32,120 bases of DNA. Source: Saccoglossus kowalevskii (lineage: Eukaryota; Hemichordata; Enteropneusta; Harrimaniidae). The stretch is from assembly GCF_000003605.2 (NCBI RefSeq), contig NW_003152252.1:164826-196945 (forward strand), written 5' to 3'. A program made the position numbers and the translations under genes. Below the pieces are notes generated by a model that made no database searches, was not told where the DNA came from, and was given only the letters and a program-made list of their open reading frames with translations. Below are positions 20,877-31,882 of this stretch, piece after piece; position 1 is the first letter of the stretch, and every line of letters starts with the position of its first letter.

Positions 20877-22236
20877 AATTTTCTAAATTATTGCCATGAC
20901 ACCCTCTGTGTGAGCGTAATAACATTGTATTCCCATATCCAAGGTACCGCAGCGAAATTGATTAGTGGCATAAGTATCAGCCCTATAGTGCATGTGACGT
21001 GACCTGAATGCAGATATTGAAAGTACTAATTTCGAAGTCATGTCATTACAATTGAGTTAATAAACTCACTATGTTATCACTGATGTCATTACGTAATCAT
21101 AACACTACCTGACGAATATGCATCAGGACGACTATCAATAGTTTCACCCGCAGGACGTACATAAAGCGATTAGACGACCAATATTTATCATAATATTAAG
21201 TAGGCCAGTGTAGCATACGCTGTTATGGCATTGCCGCGATCTCTCTTTGGTGATTTACGCCCGTACGTATACGATTTCGTGCTAATGTCACGTGACTATA
21301 ACTGAGACGTGTTCACTGATCAGCGTAATTTCAGACACCTATTTTCTATCCAAGTAATTGTACAATCATCCGACTAAAATAAATTGCATTATTTTGTGTT
21401 AGTCGGTAATACTAGATCGGTCCGACTGGAACCCGGGCAGTGCTGTTAAGATAAAACCATGCTCATAGTTTTTGAGAAAGTTGATCATGATGATGAATCG
21501 CACGACAATATTGATCATTGGTGCATTATGTACACTCGTGAAGACATAGTTCCATGGTAACATGAAACAGCATTTTTTTCTGTTAAAGTAAATTGACCAA
21601 ATATTGTTTTTAAAACGTTACTTTCGGAACAATGTTAATGTATTTTTTCTAAATCCCCGATTTTTTTTTTTTTTACAAATCAGTCGTATTGTAAACATGG
21701 AAAATTTCCCAGGTTGTTTTATACAGCAGCAATGGACGACGATCTCCAGTTGATTGGTGGTTACACAGTGAGGTTTTAAATTCAATTCGCCACCGACAGA
21801 AAGGCAAAACCTTCTGATGGACTGAAATCGTGCACATTAACCATTACATCGCACGCACTTGTATTTTTAACGCGCGTACGCGAGTGATATCGATTCAGAA
21901 TTACTTTTGATTGAAGAGCCCGTGAATGTCGTTCCGTTTCCCTTTCCTGTGAATTCGCTAAGTGGAATTCTTAATGAGAGTCCAATTTGTCTTCGTTAGA
22001 ATATAGACTGAATATAATACAGTATATTAGCGTTGGAATCCATGTCAGTCTATCGGAGCCAGTCGCAGGAAATTGTCACACGGAGTCAGGCTCTCACGGC
22101 TCCTGGCCCATCTCGTTCCCGGCTCGAGTATGCAAGAACTACAGACCTCAGAATACAGATGCAATAGTTCAACAAAGCAAATAATATGTTGTTTATAACA
22201 AGTTGTGCTTGTCTTGGAAGAATATACCTTCTCCAA
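20877..22236. other. Gene-free stretch
   Basis: No gene seen. AGTTCCATGGTAAC at 21548-21561 is an X-box-like palindrome; otherwise nothing supported. Confidence 0.5.
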
Positions 22237-22473
22237 GTCGCGCCCTCTATAGACGAAGCGTTAATGTGACGTCCAAATGACGTAAAGGGTGTAAGCAATG
22301 TGTAGACATTCCGACTGGTTGCGTTGCCGCTCGTCATTTAGAATAGAGCTAATCTGTTATAAATATATTTTTATTGGCGTGAGACTGAAGATCGTAACAA
22401 AAACATCACCGAGAACGGCGAACCTTGCACCAAGTTTACGTCATAGAACCGCCTTGTCGATAGAGGGCGCGAC
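22237..22473. mobile_element. Miniature element with about 36-bp terminal inverted repeats ending in GTCGCGCCCTCTA
   Basis: The left terminus 22237-22272 (GTCGCGCCCTCTATAGACGA... to GTGACGT) is matched by the reverse complement of 22438-22473 (GTCGCGCCCTCTATCGACAA... to ATGACGT), with roughly four in five bases identical. The 165-bp interior has no coding potential I recognise. Similar single termini occur at 14519-14554 and 27600-27628. Confidence 0.6.
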
Positions 22474-25400
22474 TCACAGAATCGACATTCGGTCCATGAA
22501 CCCAAGAAAAACCTAAACACATAATTCGAGATTTCTACCTTGAGAAGTCTCATCATTTTTTTTTATTTGATTTGGGAATATTATTGGGAAATATTTTGAT
22601 AAAAGTTTATTTCAATAACTAATTATTATCTTTGTCTTCGAACGCGTGGCCATGACAACAGACATACAAAATATCAAAGCAACACTATGACAATATGACA
22701 TGCCTGATATAAAATATAACCAGCGGGAGAAATTTAATCATATGACGCTAAAAATTATTTTATTTTTAGAATGGCGCATTTTACAGTGGCTGATAGCACA
22801 AAAAGCTTTTAGACGATGTACCATACGGAGTAATGACGAAGTGCGAACATTATTAATTCACATCATTATCGTCCATATATGCATAATTTAATGTAATTTA
22901 AAAATAAAGAATAGGACATGTTACAATATTCCCCAGCAAATCTTATACTGCTGGTAAGTTTATCAGCAACCTGGTATGTGCCTTTGCGTTTTTAGCGCGT
23001 GTTGTTATCGTCGCTTGGGACTCAATTCTCGCGCGTGCGCAGGTGACGACCCACCCGCTTTAAATAAATAACAAAATAAAAATAATAATCGGCGATAGAG
23101 TTTGGAACATTTTCACGCAGTGCCGATTTAATATTAATAAATTATATTATATTTTACGGAAAATTATAATTGTTGTATCATTGTTGTTCAACAATACGTC
23201 CACCTTCGAGGACTATCGCAGTTTCTACATCTTTTTATTTTAAACTCTACGAACGTGACAGGCAATGTCACCGTATGTACCTGTCGCTTCCAATTTGCCA
23301 GTCTATATACCTTGTCAACTGAGTTTGAATTGCCATGGCAACGGGTGCCGCATGCTAATTGTCCATGATTGTGTAACACATTTTAATGATCTGTATTATA
23401 ATTGTGAGAGATGTCAGACATGGCGACATGAAAAAATCGATTGTTTACATTTAATAAGGTTTTGTGTTGTTTGGATTAAAACGAAGGCAATACCCGGCTT
23501 TTTTGTATGAGATGTAAACAACGTCAAATATTTAACTTCAAACTCCAAACAGGGTGAATCATTCTCTGTTTACTGGTAGTTGCACGTAAACAAAAATAGT
23601 TCGCAGTATTTACAAAAGATCGTTTCCAACTGCCTTAGTATTCGCGATATTGATATCCCTGACACTCAAAGGGTACTCATGAATATTCGGGAGTTCATTT
23701 TGTGTGTGTGTCTCAAAACTGGGAACGGGGCGTCACGCGTCGGTAGTAATGCGGTCAAGTGCGGATGAATACGTTAGCCTTGGTGCTCGTCATTATTTTG
23801 AAATTGACTGGATTCAGTGCAGCAAAAAAAAATCTCCACCCTATTCGACCCTATCTAACTGAGATCCGAAAAGACTAAAATTACAACTGACTTGCACCAA
23901 CATGTCTCGGTGAATGGCAGTGGAGCAGATCCAATAACCGAAGGCTAGTTACCGGTTGTGATTGCGTTTTTAACAACTGTGGTAGAGCTCGCTATGCAAT
24001 CTTACATGGTTCATCAGGCAGCGAGACGATGGTAGATTTGGATGGGAGGGGGAGGGGCATGCCAGGCCACGAACTATTGTAACATGATCATCTGAGAAAC
24101 ATTTTAAAGTAGGCTGACACACCTTAGATGCAACGCATCTAAACAAACATCATGAAACAAGCATTGGACAAGTGCTTCTATTTTAGTCGCCCTTAGCCAG
24201 TATCCCAAGGGAACCTGACTTCAACCTAAACTTGTAGACACATTACCATAAATATATAATAAATGTCATTGAATTGAAATATAGAATTTTCTCTGCGCAA
24301 CTAACTAACAATCAATCAAGCAAGCTTAACAACATAAAATTACACCGCATTTGGGGTTTGTAGAGGGCGGAAACCTTTATGTGGGTTCAAATTCATAAAC
24401 TAAATATTCATGTTTAGCCCTTCGTTAGCAAGTAGTTCACATAAACCAAAACACGAACATGGCATGTTTTATCTGTAATGAATAACACAATTTCAGATAC
24501 GGTCGATTTAACTAAATGAAGAAATGTTTCAACTGACTATCGCGACTGTCAGACGCGAACAACATAAATCTGAAGTGAAATCAAATGCGTGTCGCAAGCT
24601 AATAGACGTTTTCTATGGGACGATGTTTTTTTTTTTTTTTAAACACAGAACTGATTTATAGAAAAATACGATTTGGCGTCAAGAGGTTTAAAATATATTC
24701 TGAGTGTATAGAAACGTGTTAGCTTTGTGCATACGGTTTAAATTGTGTTATTCAGTGGCAGTGTGCTTGACACACCGATAATAACCGCCGTAAAAACAAC
24801 AATACTGACTGACGGTGAAATGTACTTGCTGAATGAATGTAAATGAAGCGTGTCCACCAATCAAAACTGTGAATGTCAATAAACAATAAGAACTGTACCT
24901 GACTCGGCTTCACTTTAAACATACATTGATCTGCGAAATCAACTGAAATAATAAGTCTGAAATCGATGATTGTTTACGGGAAACCTGCTGTACTCGACAG
25001 ATCCGTGTTACGCTGTACTGTGTAAATGACAATGTGACACCTGTTACATAGATGAGTGCGCCACCTACGGTATCCTGTGACCGCGAGAGGGCGTTATGGG
25101 TGCGAGGCAGAATAAAATTTCTTTGTTTTTATCTTGCGGGAGAGGAGTGGGGGTAACTCTGCGGTTAACTTGGCACATACTCGTCCTAGAGACCATGGTA
25201 GAACATGTATTCCTCTTTTTTAACCTTCGCCTCGAATTTAACACGCATTACGAACAAGCAAGTAAGACTAGCGGTACAATTGATACCCTGCCAGGAGCAT
25301 CTGTGAGTCAGAGCTGTACGTGAATGTGAAGTGCCCCGGTCTAGGCATACGTCATTAGAATGACAATTTTGTTGAGAATTGAATATATCATTATGTACAT

Positions 25401-25535
25401 ATAAATGAATGCAAATATTGCGTGTAACTGCGTATAAGTGTGTAAAGAAATGAAATGATGGAGATATTAATGCAAATCATGATCGCAACGGCATGTGGCA
25501 ATGACAATCTCCAGGTTCGTGATCGAAATTATTAA
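22474..25535. other. Gene-free stretch
   Basis: About 3 kb with no convincing gene. It contains GTGGCCATGACAAC (22646-22659) and ATTGCCATGGCAAC (23329-23342), both close to the X-box, and AGAGGGCG words at 24362 and 25086. A short perfect hairpin lies at 24124-24142 (TTAGATGC aac GCATCTAA). Confidence 0.5.
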
Positions 25536-25756
25536 TACAGTGTTAATACTTTGACGCGAATATCTTTTTTTTTCGTTGATTTTGTGATTCATCCAATTAA
25601 CGCGTAGTGTAAAAAAGATTAATTATTCACTGGGATTCAATGTTGAAATTTTCACCAATTAGTAAAAATTAACAGATTATTTCATGGGAAAAGTGTTGAA
25701 CTTTAAACTCAGTGAAGAAAATGCTGAAAATAGTGAAAATAAATGGTTTTACAGTA
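25536..25756. mobile_element. Worn TACTGTA-family miniature element
   Basis: The right end is AAATGGTTTTACAGTA, preceded by GTGAAAAT, as in the other copies. The left end is TACAGTGTTAATACTTTG. The size (221 bp) matches the 216-bp copy at 5496. The termini are more diverged here. Confidence 0.5.
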
Positions 25757-27125
25757 TTTCAAGGTCGGTACATTAAAATGACACTATTTTTTTAAAACCC
25801 TTTTAGTAATTTCAGCATATCGAAACGTCGGCAGTACAATGCTTCATTCAATGAAATATAATTCTTGCATTATTTCGATAGGCACACAAGCAAAGCGAGA
25901 CATGTTTTGACATGATATAGATATATTATAATTGTTTACACGTGTCAATTAGTTTGCGTGCGACCTTAAAAGGTACAACTGGTAGCAGTATATCATAAAA
26001 ACACCTCTGTCTCACAGTCTGGTTTTACAACGAACGATATTCGAAGACAACGAAGGTGAGTGATGTTTGTCGCAACATAGACTCAAAAAATCACAAAACG
26101 TTCTTTAGTTTGCACTTGGGCATCACATTACGATTTATCGTACCAGTGTATTGATGTAATCCACGATATTGTTGCTTAATATCCAGAACGTTGGACATTT
26201 ACAGACGTTCGCCCAAGCTGCATATGGTCAAATGGCTTGCAACACATTCTCGGAAGTTGTATCCGCGAAATGACATTTCATATTCAATAGACCATTTTCC
26301 GTACACTGCGAGAATCACGCGTTATGCGTGAAATCGAACGTAAAAACAGGACAAACAAAGGTCATAGCGTCATAGTGGCGTCAAACATCGCGTGGGATTC
26401 GACAAACGCGAAAGTATTTTGGGGACATTTCCATGCTTAATAATGTGCTGTCCACATTTGATGATAGGCAATTTCGATTAAGTAAGGGTATTCGGAAGCA
26501 ATATTCCTGTCGAAGATCGGCCGGTCGGTGTGAGCTACGAAATAAGGAAATTCGAGTTCAAAATCAAATCGTTCGATTTTTGCGGCAGACGTTCGACGCG
26601 CGTCTTTCATGCATCTCGCGAGATCTCGCAATTGTACGGAAAATCACCTATTAAACCATTACAAATGTACTATATTATATCGCGACGTTTTAGTTTCAAG
26701 GAATCCATAACCGTACAATTTATAGTGATCTGTTTGGCAGGGGGAGTAATACTTTGTTATTCGCCGGAAACACACAATTACAAAATCAAGAAACCATGTT
26801 CATTGCCTATCGACAGTTACAAATATGGAAATGGATAAAGTAAGAAATAGCGCAGGGCTGGCGACAACTTTTTCGCGAACATTCAATTATTTCCAATTTT
26901 GCTATTTTTTTTATTTTCAAAAAAACACAAGAAAAAACCAAAACAAAACACAGCAATAACACTTGTAAGCAGGTCTAATATGATACTAGTATGAGTTCAA
27001 ATTAAAGATTGACGAAAAGATATATATTTTAATACAATAATTTAATAGCATTACATGCCGGTGATAAAATTGGATTATCACTTATCATAAACTTGTGTTT
27101 ATTAAATAAAAGGAAAATGTGTTGT
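25757..27125. other. Gene-free stretch
   Basis: No gene supported. A CpG-containing part near 26500-26640 is open on both strands but shows no family signature. Confidence 0.5.
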
Positions 27126-27432
27126 CGAAGAATAAAGCACGAAATGTTATTAAATGACACCCGCCCGTTGCTTTTTAAGGTGGTTACCAAGGGAGACGCG
27201 ACAAGGAACTCCGTAAACGTTGCTTTATATGTGATGTCTGAATCTAATCGCGAACGGAGCGGGGACACGACGACTGCAACATGATTAGCGTCAGGGGGGC
27301 ATTAACTTCTCCCCTTTAGTAAGTGAGGTATGATTCAAGAGGTCGCTTTAATTATTTTTTTCTGTAATTGTAATTTTATAAATGAAATAAAGCAATTATA
27401 GACATTATTTATTATACGGCAAATGACGCACA
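27126..27432. repeat. Dispersed non-coding duplication, copy B
   Basis: Collinear with copy A at 20446-20876 but about 120 bp shorter through deletions. The longest identical block is GTCTGAATCTAATCGCGAA at 27236-27254. It ends in GCAAATGACGCA. Confidence 0.65.
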
Positions 27433-27599
27433 TGCTAACCCCACCCCGATTCAATGTCACCATCCTCCCGTGTTAATGCATTTACCGAGTGTGTTTTATC
27501 GGCATTCATTGGTCATTAACATATATTTCAATGATGAAGAACACACAACGAAATAGAGGTCTATTTGTATAACAATGTTTATGTCAACCTACACGTTTT

Positions 27600-27628
27600 T
27601 ACGTCACAGATTTGTCGCCAGAGGGCGT
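27600..27628 (+). repeat. Solo terminal-repeat-like end (TACGTCACAGA ... CCAGAGGGCG)
   Basis: TACGTCACAGATTTGTCGCC followed by AGAGGGCG resembles the right terminus at 22436-22470 but lacks its ACCGCC block. No inverted partner was found nearby. Confidence 0.4.
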
Positions 27629-27785
27629 AACCTATCATTTGGATATCAGGTCGACAAGTTCCTTAAATCGTCAAACAACCAAAAAAATCATTTTCTCACT
27701 GACGTTGGAGTCTTGTTTTTGGCTTCACCGGGTAGAGCAACCGGCTGAAAATGATTGTTTCAACACTCTTCAACACGAGCTGCTG

Positions 27786-27930
27786 TACTGTAAAAGCATT
27801 ATTTATACACTGGGTGTTAATTTCGCTATTTTTGCCATTGTTCCTCTGCCAAATTCGTGAACTTTAACCCCAGTGAAATTGAAACATCAAAAAGTGAAAG
27901 TTAATGCCAGTGAAAATAAATGGTATGTGA
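27786..27930. mobile_element. Truncated TACTGTA-family miniature element
   Basis: The left end TACTGTAAAAGCATTATTTA is well preserved and is followed by CTGGGTGTTAATTTCGC. The right side has TTAACCCCAGTGAAA and CCAGTGAAAATAAATGG but the final TTTTACAGTA is eroded. An internal inverted symmetry (CTGGGTGTTAATTTC against GAACTTTAACCCCAG) supports the reading. Confidence 0.5.
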
Positions 27931-28753
27931 ATTAGTGACCATTCCGTGACTCTTGACATCATATCGTGCCTACACTGATTAAAATCATGAAACAGTTTTC
28001 ATTTTTTATCCCCGAATTCTCAAAGAAAAAAGTATCATTAGCCCAGTCATCATAAAGGTGTGTATTGGTCACTCAAAAAAAGCACTTCTAAATGTACTTG
28101 TCATATTTTTTTCAAGAGTCGTCGTCGGTGGCAGTGTTTTGTAAGTATTAACGACACAGTTTGCTGCTTTGCGTTACGCCACGTCATCTCGCAACAAGCA
28201 AACACTAAAATTGTCAATGATATCCAATATGTCACACACTTATGGTTGTTGAGATATTAAAATATTGAAGTATGTAATGTATGTGGGATATAGTTTGTTG
28301 TTTTACAAAACCGAGAAAAATATTTTTAGCGATAGCATGATGTGAGAGCCTGATATTTTAAGTATTTGTTGAGTATTATTGTTTTTTTAATTATTAGTAA
28401 GATTCTGAAAATAACAACAAAATAAAAGTCATTCTTACCTATCTAGAAAATACCACATGCGTATCTATTTACGACAGAAATAAAAAAAAACGTTCATACT
28501 GACAATACCTTAAAAATCCAACCACGCCCCCACCGACGCACATTAACGAATGCATATTAACGAATGCACCCAGACTCACCCATGAAAGAACTGGTTAACA
28601 CAACCACCATGACCCGATCATGGACGTACAGTTCAACCCGACCCTCAACAAAGACCATAAACTTGCAGTTTATCCGGACAATGACCAAGGCCATAAACAT
28701 ACTTCTTGGCCCTCGTCCCTATGACCCGACCAACTGGAAAGATCCAGTTTCGA
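27931..28753. other. Intergenic / 3' region of the SGNH gene
   Basis: No gene supported. The word ATTAACGAATGCA appears twice in tandem near 28542-28567. No plain AATAAA for the - strand gene was found close to its stop codon. Confidence 0.45.
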
Positions 28754-30574
28754 TCAGTGGTTGAAATCTGGTAAAGTTGTAGACGCTTCATTGTACTCCA
28801 CTGGCCCGTCATTTGTGTTTTTAGAAACGACGCTTTCAAAATTCACGAAATCGTCATCTTCTGTATTATCAGAACTATTTTCTTCCTGTTCAAATAAGAC
28901 AGACTCACTGCTATCCGTATTTTCCGAACTAATGGCGTGAGATTCCCATTCAGTCGTCGCGTTTGTCATTTCTAAACTGTCGTCGTCATAAGAATTTGAT
29001 TCGCTCCCGAACTCCGACTCTGTATTATAACCGTTCTCTATACAGTTGGGTGGACACGGTATTGCTTCTGACGTTGAATTCGTGTTGTATGCGGCCATGA
29101 TAGATATGAGGGCCAAGGGTTTGTTATTAACGCTATGTATAGTCAATGAATGATGTCCACTGATAACATACCAATGAACGCGATGTGTCATAATTCGCGT
29201 CCACGGCCATTCATTGTGTAACACCCTCGAATTTTCGACATCTTCATCCAGAATCACGCGGGCCTTCCCGCAAGAAGGGCACCCTAACATTCCTATAAAA
29301 ATAATAGCCAAGTATTTGTGAAAAGGCTCGATATTGATCGAAAATGTAATATCATTATGTTTTTTAGAAGTTGTCCAGACAGTATAATTGATGAGATTGG
29401 CCGTCTCCTTGATGTATGTTGTGGAATCCTCTGATGGGTGTTCGTGAGTCAAATGCCAACCGTTCATATGCATGGGTTCCAACGTAGGGGCATGTTCTCT
29501 AGTTGACAATGCTGACCAGCACTGCGGGTGTATGACCCGTGACTCGGGGAAAAGAGGTTCCCGGAGTACTTTTAGTTCTTTGTTTTCGGTTATAAATTCG
29601 TAGAACTCAAAAGGACTGGACAACAAGCGATGGGTCAGGCGAAGTGCTGCCCGTCGGAACATATGCGCTAAGATCACAGCTACCATGCTGTGCGCCTTTT
29701 CGCTCGGGTGGTATGAGTCGATCGCGACCAAGTTTTTCGCTTTCCCTTCGCGAATGCGGGAACACATAGCATTCGATAAGCTAACTGACGGAATGTCATA
29801 GTGTTCGCTGAGTGGTTCACTGGCAAGCCTCTCATTACTAAAACAGGACCGTCGCAACGTGTTGACAGCAGTGACAAAGTTCACATATATAAGTTGTGGC
29901 TTGGATCCTTGCGATAATATATGGCGAGTTAGGTCTTCCTGAGCAAAGGGTCTCAGACCCGCCACGTAGTCGTTGACGGCAAGCTCCCACAATATAATGT
30001 CCAAATCATGCAAATTGAGGTGATTTTCCATACAGAATTCATAATAACGGCTATCCGAAGCAGCCACTGCGGCATTGTAGATCTCCACCTCGACCCTGAG
30101 CATCGATCGGAGCATTCCGGCCAGAATATTGAAGTAGTAGTTTTCTGGCCCACCAACTTTAGCGCCCAATGATGTAGATCCGCCGATGATGCCTATCTTC
30201 AGCGGACCCCCCTTCGTCACCACTTTCAGTAAGGTGTACTGCAAAAGTTCCAAGGACGTATGATGGGTGTATGCGACATCCAACATATCGTCAGTGAGAT
30301 GCAGATGTTGATTACGGTCATCCAGGATCACATCCAATATCTTTATCCCTTTAAGTAATTTCATTTCTAGATGATGAGTGTTATTGCTATTCACTTCAGT
30401 CTCTTCCGGTCTGTAATTGAAATGGGTGTGGTTGAACGCCAGAGTCATCTGATTAACCATTTTATTGCCGGTGTTAGTATTTAGGTCCCAAGTGAAGTAT
30501 ATGCAGTACATTAAAAATACGATGATTAGCATAAAAACTAAAATGAGTTGCCTCGTCACCATTTTCCCTGCCAT
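28754..30574 (-). CDS. Type II membrane SGNH/GDSL-type hydrolase, intronless
   Basis: One exon encodes 606 residues. Counting from the ATG at 30572-30574, a hydrophobic anchor lies at about 9-27 (LILVFMLIIVFLMYC) after a short basic N-terminus, so a type II (signal-anchor) protein with a lumenal body is likely. The SGNH fold blocks are in order: IGIIGGSTSLGA with the candidate nucleophile Ser133, the glycine/asparagine segment YNAAVAASDSRYYEF, ILWELAVND with Asn201, and AIDSYHPSEKAH with Asp286 and His289. Family members are esterases or deacetylases acting on acyl groups, often on glycans or lipids; the substrate here is unknown. Residues about 395-495 look like a beta-rich accessory domain (TFSINIEPFHKYLAIIFIG, CPSCGKARVILDE). 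The last 100 residues are Ser/Asp/Glu-rich, and several N-glycosylation sequons occur (NHT, NNT, NST, NAT). The frame stays open upstream to a TTG, but ATG is preferred; the Met four codons later has a better Kozak context. Confidence 0.85.
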   Translation of the reverse strand: MAGKMVTRQLILVFMLIIVFLMYCIYFTWDLNTNTGNKMVNQMTLAFNHTHFNYRPEETEVNSNNTHHLEMKLLKGIKILDVILDDRNQHLHLTDDMLDVAYTHHTSLELLQYTLLKVVTKGGPLKIGIIGGSTSLGAKVGGPENYYFNILAGMLRSMLRVEVEIYNAAVAASDSRYYEFCMENHLNLHDLDIILWELAVNDYVAGLRPFAQEDLTRHILSQGSKPQLIYVNFVTAVNTLRRSCFSNERLASEPLSEHYDIPSVSLSNAMCSRIREGKAKNLVAIDSYHPSEKAHSMVAVILAHMFRRAALRLTHRLLSSPFEFYEFITENKELKVLREPLFPESRVIHPQCWSALSTREHAPTLEPMHMNGWHLTHEHPSEDSTTYIKETANLINYTVWTTSKKHNDITFSINIEPFHKYLAIIFIGMLGCPSCGKARVILDEDVENSRVLHNEWPWTRIMTHRVHWYVISGHHSLTIHSVNNKPLALISIMAAYNTNSTSEAIPCPPNCIENGYNTESEFGSESNSYDDDSLEMTNATTEWESHAISSENTDSSESVLFEQEENSSDNTEDDDFVNFESVVSKNTNDGPVEYNEASTTLPDFNH

Positions 30575-30663
30575 GAGTAGATTTCTGGTAAACAAATACA
30601 AAATTAAATACGTCAAGCTGGTATTGAATATGTCAAACTGGTGTAGAATTCTGCCCGTTCGTG

Positions 30664-30674
30664 CATATATACCC
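30664..30674 (-). promoter_or_regulatory. TATA box of the SGNH hydrolase gene
   Basis: GGGTATATATG on the - strand, about 90 nt upstream of the start codon. A start site about 30 nt further down would leave a 5' UTR near 60 nt with no need for an intron. Confidence 0.5.
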
Positions 30675-30689
30675 GAGTACTTGGGCTAG

Positions 30690-31570
30690 TATGTGACGAT
30701 TATCAACTACTGAACATCTACCATGGGCAAAACGCCGCTACTGATAGATAAGAACGTTTTTTTGTCGACGCGACCTCACTGTGCAAATTGATTTTTATCT
30801 TCCATATTTTTTTATTAAATGGTTCCATAGTGAATGAATCATGACTTTTTATCTCGTACATTGCAATTTATTTAATGGTGGATTTTCAGATGTAATTGAC
30901 ACAATTTCGATCATTTAGGCTCTGGGCCACAACATGATTATTGGTCCATGCAAACGCTCATTTTTATTTTGCTCGTAAATCCGTGATTAATTGACCGATT
31001 GCCGAATAACCGTTAAAAATGCTAAGAGGTTTATTTTTTTCTAATCACAAAATAGTGATTGTAACTGTCCGCCTCCTGTATTCAGCACGAACACAGAGGT
31101 ATCAAAAAGTGTGATACTTTCCTATGTAATACCAATCAAAGTTACACGTCGACAACATTCAAGTTGTAATATTCACAACTATTGAAATCCGATTAAGAGA
31201 AGAAAAACAAACATGTTGCTTTCCGTCCTGCGTATTTCTGAGCTTATGATCATTTAAGTAATTTGGAATTATTTTAAAAATGACAACTACTTACCTGATT
31301 CAGAAAAATACGTCTGAGCGAAGCAATTTAACAGACAGTTAACGAAATTATTCAGCACTTGTCATATATTGTATTACAATTATTATTTATTTCACCCCAG
31401 CGCACACAGCTGCCAGAAACGAATTGTTAAATCCCACACAAGATGAATGGACTCAATTCATGAATAATAACATTATTTGACTAATAAAGTAACCCACAAA
31501 GTGTTAGCTGTCTCTGCGCAAGCTGTTGCCGGCTGGGTTTCTGATTCATGCTCATACAAAGGAGAGGGGT
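30690..31570. other. Intergenic, no gene seen
   Basis: Between the divergent SGNH gene and the SAP-domain gene. No protein-like frame or repeat recognised. Confidence 0.5.
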
Positions 31571-31574
31571 CACG

Positions 31575-31584
31575 GCGCATGCGT
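31575..31584. promoter_or_regulatory. NRF1-type site upstream of the SAP-domain gene
   Basis: GCGCATGCGT, one base from the NRF1 palindrome, lies about 300 nt before the SAP-domain start codon. It may belong to that gene's promoter. Confidence 0.35.
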
Positions 31585-31882
31585 AAGCGGATCTCGCATT
31601 TTCGCTGCTTTGATTACATTGTTATTTGGATGTGACCTTTAAAAAACAAATAAAAATCATAATGCAGTGTCATTTTTTAAATAATTGTATTGTATGTACA
31701 TGCTATTTGCGGACATTATGAAAATAAAATCTTCCAGTTTCGAACACTGTAAATATTTAGTCAAACTAATTCCTAATTTTCGAGTTGTTAGTTTTCTACG
31801 GAATTCCGCTAGAGGGCACATCCAAAATACCCGGATGACGAGCCTGAGTGGGGTTGTTTTTATTGAAGTTCTGTATTTTTAC

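Noticed and set aside
24124-24142. Perfect hairpin TTAGATGC aac GCATCTAA as a terminator
   Set aside because: This is an animal genome, where such hairpins do not end transcription, and no gene lies next to it.
26437-26838. Overlapping frames of 64-102 codons on both strands
   Set aside because: No recognisable domain, no splice context, and composition explains the lack of stops.
30575-30616. N-terminal extension of the SGNH protein to a TTG codon
   Set aside because: Animal genes rarely start at TTG, and an ATG 14 codons later precedes the membrane anchor, so the extension was left out.
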